Both the position numbers and the translations under genes were made by a program. 6,523 nt of DNA from assembly GCA_015491705.1 (NCBI GenBank), contig WFVK01000255.1, positions 1-6,523 of the forward strand, in the 5' to 3' direction. The stretch is from Nitrospirota bacterium (GTDB lineage: Bacteria; Nitrospirota; Thermodesulfovibrionia; UBA6902). Below are positions 1 to 5,060 of this stretch, in pieces. The notes under the pieces were generated by a model. The model made no database searches, was not told the origin of the DNA, and saw nothing but the letters and a program-made list of their open reading frames with translations. Positions within the stretch are counted from its first letter, which is position 1. Each line of letters begins with the position of its first letter.

Positions 1-446
1 ATCTTGCAGTGCTGAGGTCAATGACAAAGTTTTACGCCCTCGCGGGGCTGAGAATCGGCTACGGTGTTTTTCACGCGGATTTAATGCCGCGCATCAGGGA
101 ATTCAGGGAGCCGTGGACAGTCAACAGCCTGGCCCAGAAGGCCGGCACGGCAGCGCTTAGGGACAGTGCCTATGCGCATGAGACAATGAGTCTGATGGAG
201 AAAGAGAAGGTGTTTCTGGAGAAGGGTTTCCGCGAGGCAGGGATAGAATTTTTCCCGTCCGCCGCCAACTACTATTTGCTGAGGACGGATAACGCCTCAG
301 GCATCGTCCGGGAACTGAGACGGAAAGGAGTTCTTCTGAGGGACTGCTCAAATTTCAAAGGGCTGGACGGTTCATACATGAGGGTCGCGGTCAAATCGCA
401 CAGGCATAATGAGATGTTGATCAGGGAGATTGCATGCAGGCTGTAG
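1..446 (+). CDS. cobD: CobD-like threonine-phosphate decarboxylase, C-terminal part (5' end outside window)
   Basis: This is the C-terminal part, about 147 residues, of a PLP-dependent fold-type I aminotransferase-family protein. The frame is open from the left edge (first full codon at 3). The PLP-lysine motif is plain: SMTKFYALAGLRIGY, with the Schiff-base Lys at bases 27-29. Near the end, YMRVAVKS carries the Arg (381-383) that binds the substrate carboxylate in this family. By sequence alone it could be histidinol-phosphate aminotransferase (HisC), a close relative. The cbiA start overlaps its stop by 13 bases, which favours CobD. CobD decarboxylates L-threonine phosphate to (R)-1-amino-2-propanol phosphate, the linker joined to the corrin ring late in cobalamin synthesis. 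It is a cytoplasmic enzyme. The family call is sure; the CobD choice rests on context. Confidence 0.8.
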   Translation, partial: LAVLRSMTKFYALAGLRIGYGVFHADLMPRIREFREPWTVNSLAQKAGTAALRDSAYAHETMSLMEKEKVFLEKGFREAGIEFFPSAANYYLLRTDNASGIVRELRRKGVLLRDCSNFKGLDGSYMRVAVKSHRHNEMLIREIACRL

Positions 447-1792
447 TTATCGCCGGCACGCACAGCGGATGCGGCAAGACAACCGTTACACTTGGAATAC
501 TTGCCGCCCTGACAAAAAGGGGTTACAGGGTGCAGCCCTTCAAGGCAGGCCCTGACTTTATAGATACGGGGCTGCACGGGCTTGTTACCGGGAGGCCGTC
601 GAGGAACCTTGATCTGTGGATGTGCGGCGGGAAATACGTGGCCGAATGTTTCCGCAGGAACTCGGCTGATGCCGATACAGCGGTGGTCGAAGGGGTGATG
701 GGGCTTTATGACGGCAATCACAGCACCGCGGACCTCGCTGCCGTGCTCGGCCTGCCGGTGGTCCTTGTCGTCGATGCCTTTGGGATGGCCGAGAGCGCGG
801 GCGCTGTTGTCAAGGGGTTCGCCTCGCTGTCACCGCGGCCCGGCATAAGCGGCGTTATATTCAACCGTGTCGCCTCGGAGAGGCACTACAAAAGGGTCAG
901 GGACAGTGTCAGGGATGTTCCGGTGCTGGGTTATCTGCCGAAGGATCCGGGTGTCGAGATCCCTCACAGGCACCTCGGTCTGCTTGTGGCGGAGGAAATG
1001 CCTTTTTCCCCTGAAGATGTGGATAAACTGGCTGATGCGGTCCTGGAGCATATTGATGTGGAGGCAATGCTTGCCCCGGGCATCTCCAGCGGCGGGAGAG
1101 GAAACCAGGCGGGGAAGATGCGGGGTGAGGGCCGGACTCCGGCCCCGCCGCGGGCCAGGATTGCCGTGGCGCGCGACAGGGCCTTCTGCTTTTACTACGA
1201 AGACAACCTTGACCTGCTCAGACAGGCCGGCGCGGAGATCATATCCTTCAGCCCCATGTCCGACAGCGCCGTTCCCGCCGGGGTTGACGCCCTGTATATA
1301 GGGGGCGGCTACCCGGAGCTGTATGCAAAGGAGCTTTCCGGCAACATATCCATGCTGGAGTCTGTGGCCGGTCTTGCAGGCCGGGGTACGGCCGTATATG
1401 CGGAATGCGGCGGATTCATGTATCTTACGCGGGGGATATACGACCCTGACGGTGTTTTTTACCCAATGGCCGGCGTCTTTCCGTTTGATACGAAGATGAC
1501 GCGGGGCAGGGCGGGGCTCGGCTACAGGGAGGCCGTGCTCAGGGAGGACTGCATCCACGGCAGGAAGGGCTGTGTTATCCGGGGGCATGAATTTCATTAT
1601 TCCACAATAATAAACAGCGCTGACGCCCCTGCCCGCGGGCCTGCATTGACTTATTCAGTCAGTGACGGCTCGGGCGTATACCTCCATGATGAGGGATACA
1701 GAATCAAAAACACCCTCGGCAGTTATATCCATATACATTTCGGGAGCAATCCTGAAATCGCGGAAAATTTTGTTGATTTTGTTAATCGGTAA
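434..1792 (+). CDS. cbiA: Cobyrinate a,c-diamide synthase CbiA
   Basis: A complete 452-residue protein of the usual family length. It performs ATP- and glutamine-dependent amidation of the a and c side chains of cobyrinate, in the cytoplasm. The N-terminal dethiobiotin-synthetase-like domain starts with the P-loop GTHSGCGKTT (residues 8-17) and continues with FKAGPDFID (36-44) and VVEGVMGLYDG (84-94). A Gly/Arg/Pro-rich linker (about 217-241) leads to the class I glutaminase domain: IGGGYPEL (289-296), nucleophile Cys325 in AECGGFMYL, GHEFHYS (384-390) and the C-terminal His region YIHIHFGSNP (431-440). The ATG at 434 has AGGGAG at 423-428, five bases upstream, and overlaps the cobD stop, so the two are probably translationally coupled. 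The aerobic homologue CobB is similar, but the adjacent CbiX and CbiC-type domains point to the anaerobic pathway. No key residue seems missing. Confidence 0.95.
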   Translation: MQAVVIAGTHSGCGKTTVTLGILAALTKRGYRVQPFKAGPDFIDTGLHGLVTGRPSRNLDLWMCGGKYVAECFRRNSADADTAVVEGVMGLYDGNHSTADLAAVLGLPVVLVVDAFGMAESAGAVVKGFASLSPRPGISGVIFNRVASERHYKRVRDSVRDVPVLGYLPKDPGVEIPHRHLGLLVAEEMPFSPEDVDKLADAVLEHIDVEAMLAPGISSGGRGNQAGKMRGEGRTPAPPRARIAVARDRAFCFYYEDNLDLLRQAGAEIISFSPMSDSAVPAGVDALYIGGGYPELYAKELSGNISMLESVAGLAGRGTAVYAECGGFMYLTRGIYDPDGVFYPMAGVFPFDTKMTRGRAGLGYREAVLREDCIHGRKGCVIRGHEFHYSTIINSADAPARGPALTYSVSDGSGVYLHDEGYRIKNTLGSYIHIHFGSNPEIAENFVDFVNR

Positions 1793-1822
1793 CAACTCAC
1801 ACCTCCCCCTGACACCGGGGTG

Positions 1823-1831
1823 AAGGAAGGA
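1823..1831 (+). promoter_or_regulatory. Ribosome-binding site that decides the cbiX-cbiC start
   Basis: The purine run AAGGAAGGA is a good Shine-Dalgarno sequence. It lies inside the longest possible ORF, which could begin at a GTG at 1820, so that GTG is unlikely to be the start. ATG 1838 sits about seven bases downstream and gives a protein starting MMERIIIAGHGS, right where CbiX proteins start. ATG 1832 would be too close, and ATG 1841 is also possible. Confidence 0.65.
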
Positions 1832-1837
1832 ATGGGC

Positions 1838-2878
1838 ATGATGGAAAGAATTATAATCGCAGGACACGGCAGCTCCGGCGAAGACACGGGCAGCACCGAG
1901 CATACCGCAGGGCTCCTGCACAACATGATTCACCCGGGATGCAGCAGCGACTGCGTAAAGGCGGCTTATCTCCGGTCTGCACGGCCGGACCTGATGGAGG
2001 CGATCACGGCCTGCGTGCGGGAAGGCGCTGAAAAGGTGATCGTGCATCCGTATTTTCTAAGCAGGGGCATACACGTAACAAGGGACATCCCCGCGATCAT
2101 AAAGAAAGCCGAGGCCATGTACCCGGATGTTGAATTCATCTGCACGGCACACCTTGGTGTTCATGACAGGATAGCGCGGGTAGTGCTTGAAAGGATCGGG
2201 GCGGCAGCCGGTTTAAGGCCCGGGGAGATAGAAAAGAAGAGCTTTGAGATAATCTCGGATGAAATCGACCTCTCCGGTGTGCCTGCTGAAAGGCTCCCGG
2301 TTGTGCAGCGCGTCATCCATACCACCGCTGATTTTGAATACAGGAGCAGCCTTGTGTTTCATCCTGATGCAGTCAGGACAGGGATAGCGGCGATAAAGGC
2401 CGGCAGGGACATCCTCACGGATGTGGAGATGGTCAGGACGGGGATCAACAGGAAACTGCTGGACAGGTGGGGCGGTAAGGTTGTATGCAATATCCGGGGT
2501 CCGGGACTGAAGGCTCAGGATAACATGACAAGGGCTGAGAGAGGGATCATGGAGGGTCTGAAAGAAAACGGCAACATCGGTATTGTTGCGATAGGAAATG
2601 CCCCCACAGCCCTCCTGAAGACGATAGATGTCCTGAACAATGCAGGCGCCGCATCCCTCTCCACAGGCCCCCTGCTTGTCATAGGCGTCCCTGTAGGATT
2701 TGTCAGGGCGGTGGAATCAAAATCACTGCTCGCTGCACAGGACTTCCCGTTCATAACGAACCTGAGCAGAAAGGGAGGCTCGGCCGTGGCCGCGGCCATA
2801 GTTAATGCATTGCTTAATTCATCCGTCACGCGTCCTTCGAGCGGAGATGAGGGTGAGGATGGGTTTACAACATCATGA
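1838..2878 (+). CDS. cbiX-cbiC: CbiX-CbiC fusion: sirohydrochlorin cobaltochelatase joined to precorrin-8X methylmutase
   Basis: One 346-residue ORF holds two corrin enzymes. Residues 1-125 are a short CbiX-type chelatase: IIIAGHGS with metal-site His10, then HPYFLSRGIHVTRDIP (70-85) with the second His79. This half would insert cobalt into sirohydrochlorin. Residues 130-325 are CbiC/CobH: RVIHTTADFEY with catalytic His161, SLVFHPDAVRTGI (171-183), VVCNIRGPG (215-223), TRAERGI (231-237), AIGNAPTALL (251-260) and IGVPVGFVRAVESK (282-295). This half moves the C-11 methyl to C-12, giving cobyrinate. The domains are joined by only a few residues, in the same frame with no stop between them. The tail after 326 is polar and non-conserved and ends in GFTTS, which recalls the start of CbiD. 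The gene lies 45 bases after cbiA, probably in the same operon. Both domain calls are firm. Confidence 0.93.
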   Translation: MMERIIIAGHGSSGEDTGSTEHTAGLLHNMIHPGCSSDCVKAAYLRSARPDLMEAITACVREGAEKVIVHPYFLSRGIHVTRDIPAIIKKAEAMYPDVEFICTAHLGVHDRIARVVLERIGAAAGLRPGEIEKKSFEIISDEIDLSGVPAERLPVVQRVIHTTADFEYRSSLVFHPDAVRTGIAAIKAGRDILTDVEMVRTGINRKLLDRWGGKVVCNIRGPGLKAQDNMTRAERGIMEGLKENGNIGIVAIGNAPTALLKTIDVLNNAGAASLSTGPLLVIGVPVGFVRAVESKSLLAAQDFPFITNLSRKGGSAVAAAIVNALLNSSVTRPSSGDEGEDGFTTS

Positions 2879-2900
2879 TATTGCCTTGCACCGTCAGCAG

Positions 2901-2916
2901 GGACAAAACGTTGTCC
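2901..2916. repeat. Perfect dyad, GGACAA-N4-TTGTCC
   Basis: Two six-base arms are exact reverse complements around the loop AACG. The right arm coincides with the candidate -35 hexamer at 2911-2916, so this could be an operator. It could also fold as a small hairpin after the cobalamin operon, but no T-tract follows (TTAAAAG), so a classical terminator is unlikely. A near copy lies in rodZ at 4641-4657. Confidence 0.4.
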
Positions 2917-2940
2917 TTAAAAGTCCGATTATGATAAAAT
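2911..2940 (+). promoter_or_regulatory. Candidate sigma70 promoter for the TPR lipoprotein gene
   Basis: TTGTCC (2911-2916) and TAAAAT (2935-2940) are separated by 18 bases and match the -35 and -10 consensus at 4/6 and 5/6 positions. The site lies in the 149-base gap after the cobalamin genes, where a new transcription unit is expected, and would give a leader of roughly 80 bases before the start at 3028. It is a consensus match only. Confidence 0.4.
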
Positions 2941-3006
2941 GCAGGAGATATGGCGGAAGTGCTGACGGACATCCGGTTGAATTTTTTTAAAACTTTCTGG
3001 TAAGTT

Positions 3007-3022
3007 AGCCTATCGGGAGGCT
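3007..3022 (+). promoter_or_regulatory. Hairpin enclosing the Shine-Dalgarno of the TPR gene
   Basis: AGCCT (3007-3011) can pair with AGGCT (3018-3022) across the six-base loop ATCGGG. The Shine-Dalgarno GGGAGG (3015-3020) lies partly in the loop and partly in the right arm, so folding would hide it. It is seven bases before the TTG at 3028 and is the main support for that rare start codon. The five-pair stem is weak, so an effect on translation is only possible. Confidence 0.35.
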
Positions 3023-3027
3023 GTTAT

Positions 3028-3894
3028 TTGACCTGGAATCTTCTTTTATGCACAGACAATCGATCCCCTCAGTCCAAATGTTCCGCCGCCTTGTTATTCC
3101 GGGGTAAACAGTTAACCGCATGCTGCACCGCCGTAAAATCCATACGGCTCATGGCTCTCTGTTGTATGCTCGCAGCCCTGTTTCTTACCGCATGCGCCAC
3201 CACGCAAAATTATGAAAATGTCATGCAGGCCGCGGCACACGTTAAACTTGGGAATTCCTATCTGAGCGAGGGGCAGCTCAGCGAGGCCTTCGTGGAATTT
3301 CAGAAGGCCGTCAGGCTGGATCCCCGCAACAAGGAATCCTACAATTATCTCGGATTCATAAGCGCAAGATACAAAAAATATGATGAAGCCGTAAGATATT
3401 ACAAACAGGCCCTATCAATAGACCCTGATTATTCGGAGGCGCTGAACAATCTCGGGGTGGTTTACGTGGAGACCGGCAACTGGGATGAGGCCGTTAAATG
3501 CTTCAAGGCGGCATTGAGCAACCCCGTGTACCGGACTCCTGCATGGGCATACTCCAACATGGGATACGCCTATTACAAAAAAGGCGACTACAGGAATGCG
3601 GAAAAGGCCCTGAGGGAGGCCCTGATGAGGAATCCCGTTTTTCCGTCCGCGCTTTACATACTCGGCCTTGTTTATGTAAAGCTTGATGATGAAGAGGCCG
3701 CAATAGAAGAGTTTAAAAAGGCAATAGGCATTGCGCCCGGTTATGTGGAGGCCCACTGGGAGCTTGCCAATATCTATATGAGAAGGGGTGAGAAGGCAAA
3801 GGCGCTGAAACATCTCCGTATAGTGGCTGAACAGGATAAGGATACCCGGAGGGGCAGGGAGGCGCTGCAACTGATGGAACGCCTGAAGTATTAG
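3028..3894 (+). CDS. TPR-repeat lipoprotein, PilF/PilW-like
   Basis: A 288-residue protein with six consecutive tetratricopeptide repeats, at about residues 70-103, 104-137, 138-171, 172-205, 206-239 and 240-273, carrying typical W/Y-G-A-P positions such as ALNNLGVVYVETGNWDEAV. Before them is a lipoprotein signal: hydrophobic MALCCMLAALFLTAC with likely lipidated Cys56, so it is probably anchored to a membrane facing the periplasm. Followed by rodZ, it matches the pilF-rodZ order of gammaproteobacteria, where PilF/PilW helps assemble the type IV pilus secretin. TPR families are broad, so a general scaffold (NlpI-like) is possible. The start is unsettled: TTG 3028 has a good ribosome-binding site but gives an unusually long leader. 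TTG 3091 or ATG 3151 (Met42) would give a more normal signal peptide but lack such a site; from 3151 the n-region has no positive charge. Confidence 0.8.
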   Translation: MTWNLLLCTDNRSPQSKCSAALLFRGKQLTACCTAVKSIRLMALCCMLAALFLTACATTQNYENVMQAAAHVKLGNSYLSEGQLSEAFVEFQKAVRLDPRNKESYNYLGFISARYKKYDEAVRYYKQALSIDPDYSEALNNLGVVYVETGNWDEAVKCFKAALSNPVYRTPAWAYSNMGYAYYKKGDYRNAEKALREALMRNPVFPSALYILGLVYVKLDDEEAAIEEFKKAIGIAPGYVEAHWELANIYMRRGEKAKALKHLRIVAEQDKDTRRGREALQLMERLKY

Positions 3895-3984
3895 TTGCTT
3901 GATTTTTCTTAACCTTAACGTTGCAGAAACGGGCGGGGGCGCCTGTCCTCCGGCGATAGCTTAAGGCAACTGTAAGGGTTTATT

Positions 3985-4758
3985 ATGGATACACCGGGCA
4001 GCGTTTTAAAAACAGAGAGAAAAAGACAGAAGAAGTCCCTCAAGGGTATCGCAAGGGCACTGAAAATAAAGGTCGAATATCTGAGGGCCATAGAAGAGGA
4101 TGATTACGGGCTTCTGCCGGCCGAGATATATACAAAGGCATACCTGCGGCTGTATGCCGACCTGCTCGGGCTTGAGAGCGGCTTTATACTTGAACTTTAC
4201 AAAAATACCGCGGGAACCGGCGCCGTCGAGGAGGCGGAGCCGCCCGGAGAGCCTGAGCCGCCTGCAAAAGAACCGCAATACAAGCCGGCGTCGGCGGTTT
4301 CTTATATAAAAAACATAAAAGAACCGTTCAGGGAAACAGCCGGGAAAATAATCGGTCCCTTTAAAAAGATAAGCGGCCTGAATTATAAACCCGCTCTGGC
4401 AGTTGCCGCATCCCTCCTGATTATAGTCATTTCAGCGGTTGTCTTTATGCGGGGCAGGGAGGAGAAGCCCGTTACACGGGCCGTTGTCAGTGATGGCAGA
4501 AAGGCTGAACTCCCGGCAAAACAGGAAAAACTGTCTCTTAAAATAACCGCTGTCGAGCTTACATGGGTATCCGTGAGCATAGACGGCGGCAAGCGCAGGG
4601 AGTGGCTCCTGAGGCCTGGTGAGACAGTGAGCCTGTCCGCGGACAAAACGTTTGTCCTCAAGGTCGGCAATGCAGGCGGCACGCGAATCGTCTTCAACAA
4701 CAGGGATTTGGGAAAACTCGGGCCTTCCGGCAAGGTCGTGGATATCGTCCTGCCATAG
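3985..4758 (+). CDS. rodZ: RodZ-like cell-shape protein (HTH, membrane span, DUF4115-like domain)
   Basis: A complete 257-residue protein with RodZ architecture. Residues 4-70 form the Xre/Cro-like helix-turn-helix domain with the RodZ pattern (SLKGIARALKIKVEYLRAIEEDD, broken here as SLKGIARALK / IKVEYLRAIEEDD, then LPAEIYTKAYLRLYADLLGLE), which in RodZ binds MreB rather than DNA. A Pro/Glu-rich linker (80-100) and a basic stretch precede one membrane span (about 136-155, ALAVAASLLIIVISAVVF). Residues 182-257 match the periplasmic DUF4115-like domain, with TWVSVSIDGG (193-202), the LRPGE turn (209-213) and VGNAGG (227-232). It is shorter than E. coli RodZ (337), mainly in the periplasmic linker. 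It would link the MreB cytoskeleton to wall synthesis. The start has AAGG at 3974-3977 about seven bases before ATG. A transcription factor role is less likely given the membrane span. Confidence 0.88.
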   Translation: MDTPGSVLKTERKRQKKSLKGIARALKIKVEYLRAIEEDDYGLLPAEIYTKAYLRLYADLLGLESGFILELYKNTAGTGAVEEAEPPGEPEPPAKEPQYKPASAVSYIKNIKEPFRETAGKIIGPFKKISGLNYKPALAVAASLLIIVISAVVFMRGREEKPVTRAVVSDGRKAELPAKQEKLSLKITAVELTWVSVSIDGGKRREWLLRPGETVSLSADKTFVLKVGNAGGTRIVFNNRDLGKLGPSGKVVDIVLP

Positions 4759-4768
4759 CGGAGCCCGC

Positions 4769-4788
4769 GGGGGTAACCAACCCCCTTA
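4769..4788 (+). terminator. Terminator-like hairpin after rodZ
   Basis: GGGGGT (4769-4774) pairs perfectly with ACCCCC (4780-4785) around a five-base loop, beginning ten bases after the rodZ stop. Only TT-A-A-T follows instead of a long T-tract, so it is a weak intrinsic terminator candidate. The run of seven T at 4844-4850 is too far away to belong to this stem. Confidence 0.4.
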
Positions 4789-4848
4789 ATCCCCGAACCC
4801 CGAACCTTCCAACCCTGAACCTTGAACCTTTTAACCCCGAACCTTTTT
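4784..4848. repeat. Degenerate heptanucleotide tandem repeat, consensus CCYYGAA
   Basis: About nine head-to-tail units can be read: seven of seven bases and two of eight. CCCCGAA occurs three times (4791, 4798, 4835), with CCCTGAA (4813), CCTTGAA (4820) and decayed forms between (CCTTAAT, CCTTCCAA, CCTTTTAA). The opposite strand reads as repeated TTCRRGG. It ends in a run of seven T. Similar GAACCTT-type simple repeats occur between genes in various bacteria; their function is unknown to me. Variation between units suggests slippage followed by decay. Confidence 0.8.
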
Positions 4849-4855
4849 TTAGCTA

Positions 4856-4884
4856 TTGTCAAACCGGACTTTTAGTAGTAGAAT
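4856..4884 (+). promoter_or_regulatory. Candidate sigma70 promoter for cas10
   Basis: TTGTCA (4856-4861) and TAGAAT (4879-4884) each match the consensus hexamers at 5/6 positions with the ideal 17-base spacer. Transcription would begin near 4891, leaving a leader of about 170 bases before the cas10 ATG at 5061. It is the best promoter-like match I see in the window, and it falls in the only gap where a cas operon promoter would be expected. Confidence 0.5.
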
Positions 4885-4895
4885 ATTGGGCATAC

Positions 4896-5060
4896 ATGGT
4901 TGGGCAGCAGGAGTTTGTTTCAGGGAAAAGCAGGGCTTCAGCCCTCCATCATGATCAATCCCCTGAAAGATTCCGCATCAAGCAGTTTCACAAAACCGCT
5001 CAACTTATTTCAGATGATTGAATAGACGGGCTATGAATATGTTGACAGGTAGGGGGCGGC
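4896..5060 (+). pseudogene. Possible remnant of a Cas10 HD domain, broken by in-frame stops
   Basis: The frame of cas10, continued upstream, gives a 41-codon stretch from ATG 4896 to TGA 5019-5021. Two more TGA codons follow (5034-5036 and 5043-5045) before the cas10 ATG. The translation includes ALHHDQSPERF and then TAQLISDD, with IDGL after the first stop. This resembles the second half of Cas10/Csm1 HD domains, where a His-His pair is followed some 20 residues later by an A-D-x-hydrophobic-(S/D/A)-(S/A)-G block. Position, order and frame all fit, since this segment normally comes right before the linker with which the downstream ORF starts. The first HD half with its His-Asp pair is absent. 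The match is short and from memory, so it may be chance; it could alternatively be a leader ORF. Confidence 0.4.
4918..4968. repeat. Nested inverted repeats in the cas10 leader
   Basis: Outer arms TTTCAGGG (4918-4925) and CCCTGAAA (4961-4968) are perfect complements. Inside them AGGGC (4932-4936) and GCCCT (4941-4945) form a five-pair stem with a TTCA loop. Together they could make a branched RNA structure in the cas10 leader. No T-tract follows and there is no second copy in the window, so it is neither a clear terminator nor a CRISPR repeat. Confidence 0.45.

Larger units (their letters stand above)
4759..5060. other. 302-base spacer between rodZ and cas10
   Basis: No intact gene is visible. 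In order it contains a GC-rich hairpin just after rodZ, a degenerate heptanucleotide repeat ending in a run of seven T, a candidate sigma70 promoter, a 41-codon open stretch (4896-5021) that looks like broken Cas10 HD-domain coding sequence, nested inverted repeats inside that stretch, and the cas10 ribosome-binding site AGGGGG at 5051-5056. Base composition shifts to AT-rich across it, so it probably marks the edge of an acquired CRISPR-cas module. Confidence 0.7.

Noticed and set aside
830..1597. A 255-codon minus-strand ORF across cbiA
   Set aside because: It is antisense to a clearly conserved gene in GC-rich sequence, where long shadow frames are common, and its product shows no known motif.
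1803..1822. A terminator between cbiA and cbiX-cbiC
   Set aside because: CCCC and GGGG can pair, but the stem is only four pairs with no T-tract, and the short gap suggests one operon.
2805..2990. A 61-codon + strand ORF between cbiX-cbiC and the TPR gene
   Set aside because: It starts inside the cbiC coding region, has no recognisable motif and no suitably spaced ribosome-binding site, and runs through the candidate promoter. I treat it as chance.
3895..3984. A riboswitch or promoter in the 90-base gap before rodZ
   Set aside because: Apart from a GC-rich patch with a GGCGCC palindrome and the rodZ ribosome-binding site, I recognise no consensus promoter or known riboswitch core.
4383..4862. 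A 159-codon minus-strand ORF beginning with a basic segment
   Set aside because: Its start is a translation of the heptad repeat and the rest is antisense to rodZ, with no family resemblance.
2918..4874. An inverted 10-base match (TAAAAGTCCG at 2918-2927 and CGGACTTTTA at 4865-4874), both inside candidate promoters
   Set aside because: Ten-base matches are expected dozens of times by chance in a window of this length.
4918..4968. A CRISPR repeat or leader in the gap before cas10
   Set aside because: The segment starts GTTTCAGGG, slightly like a type III repeat, but no second copy with spacer-size spacing is present in the window.
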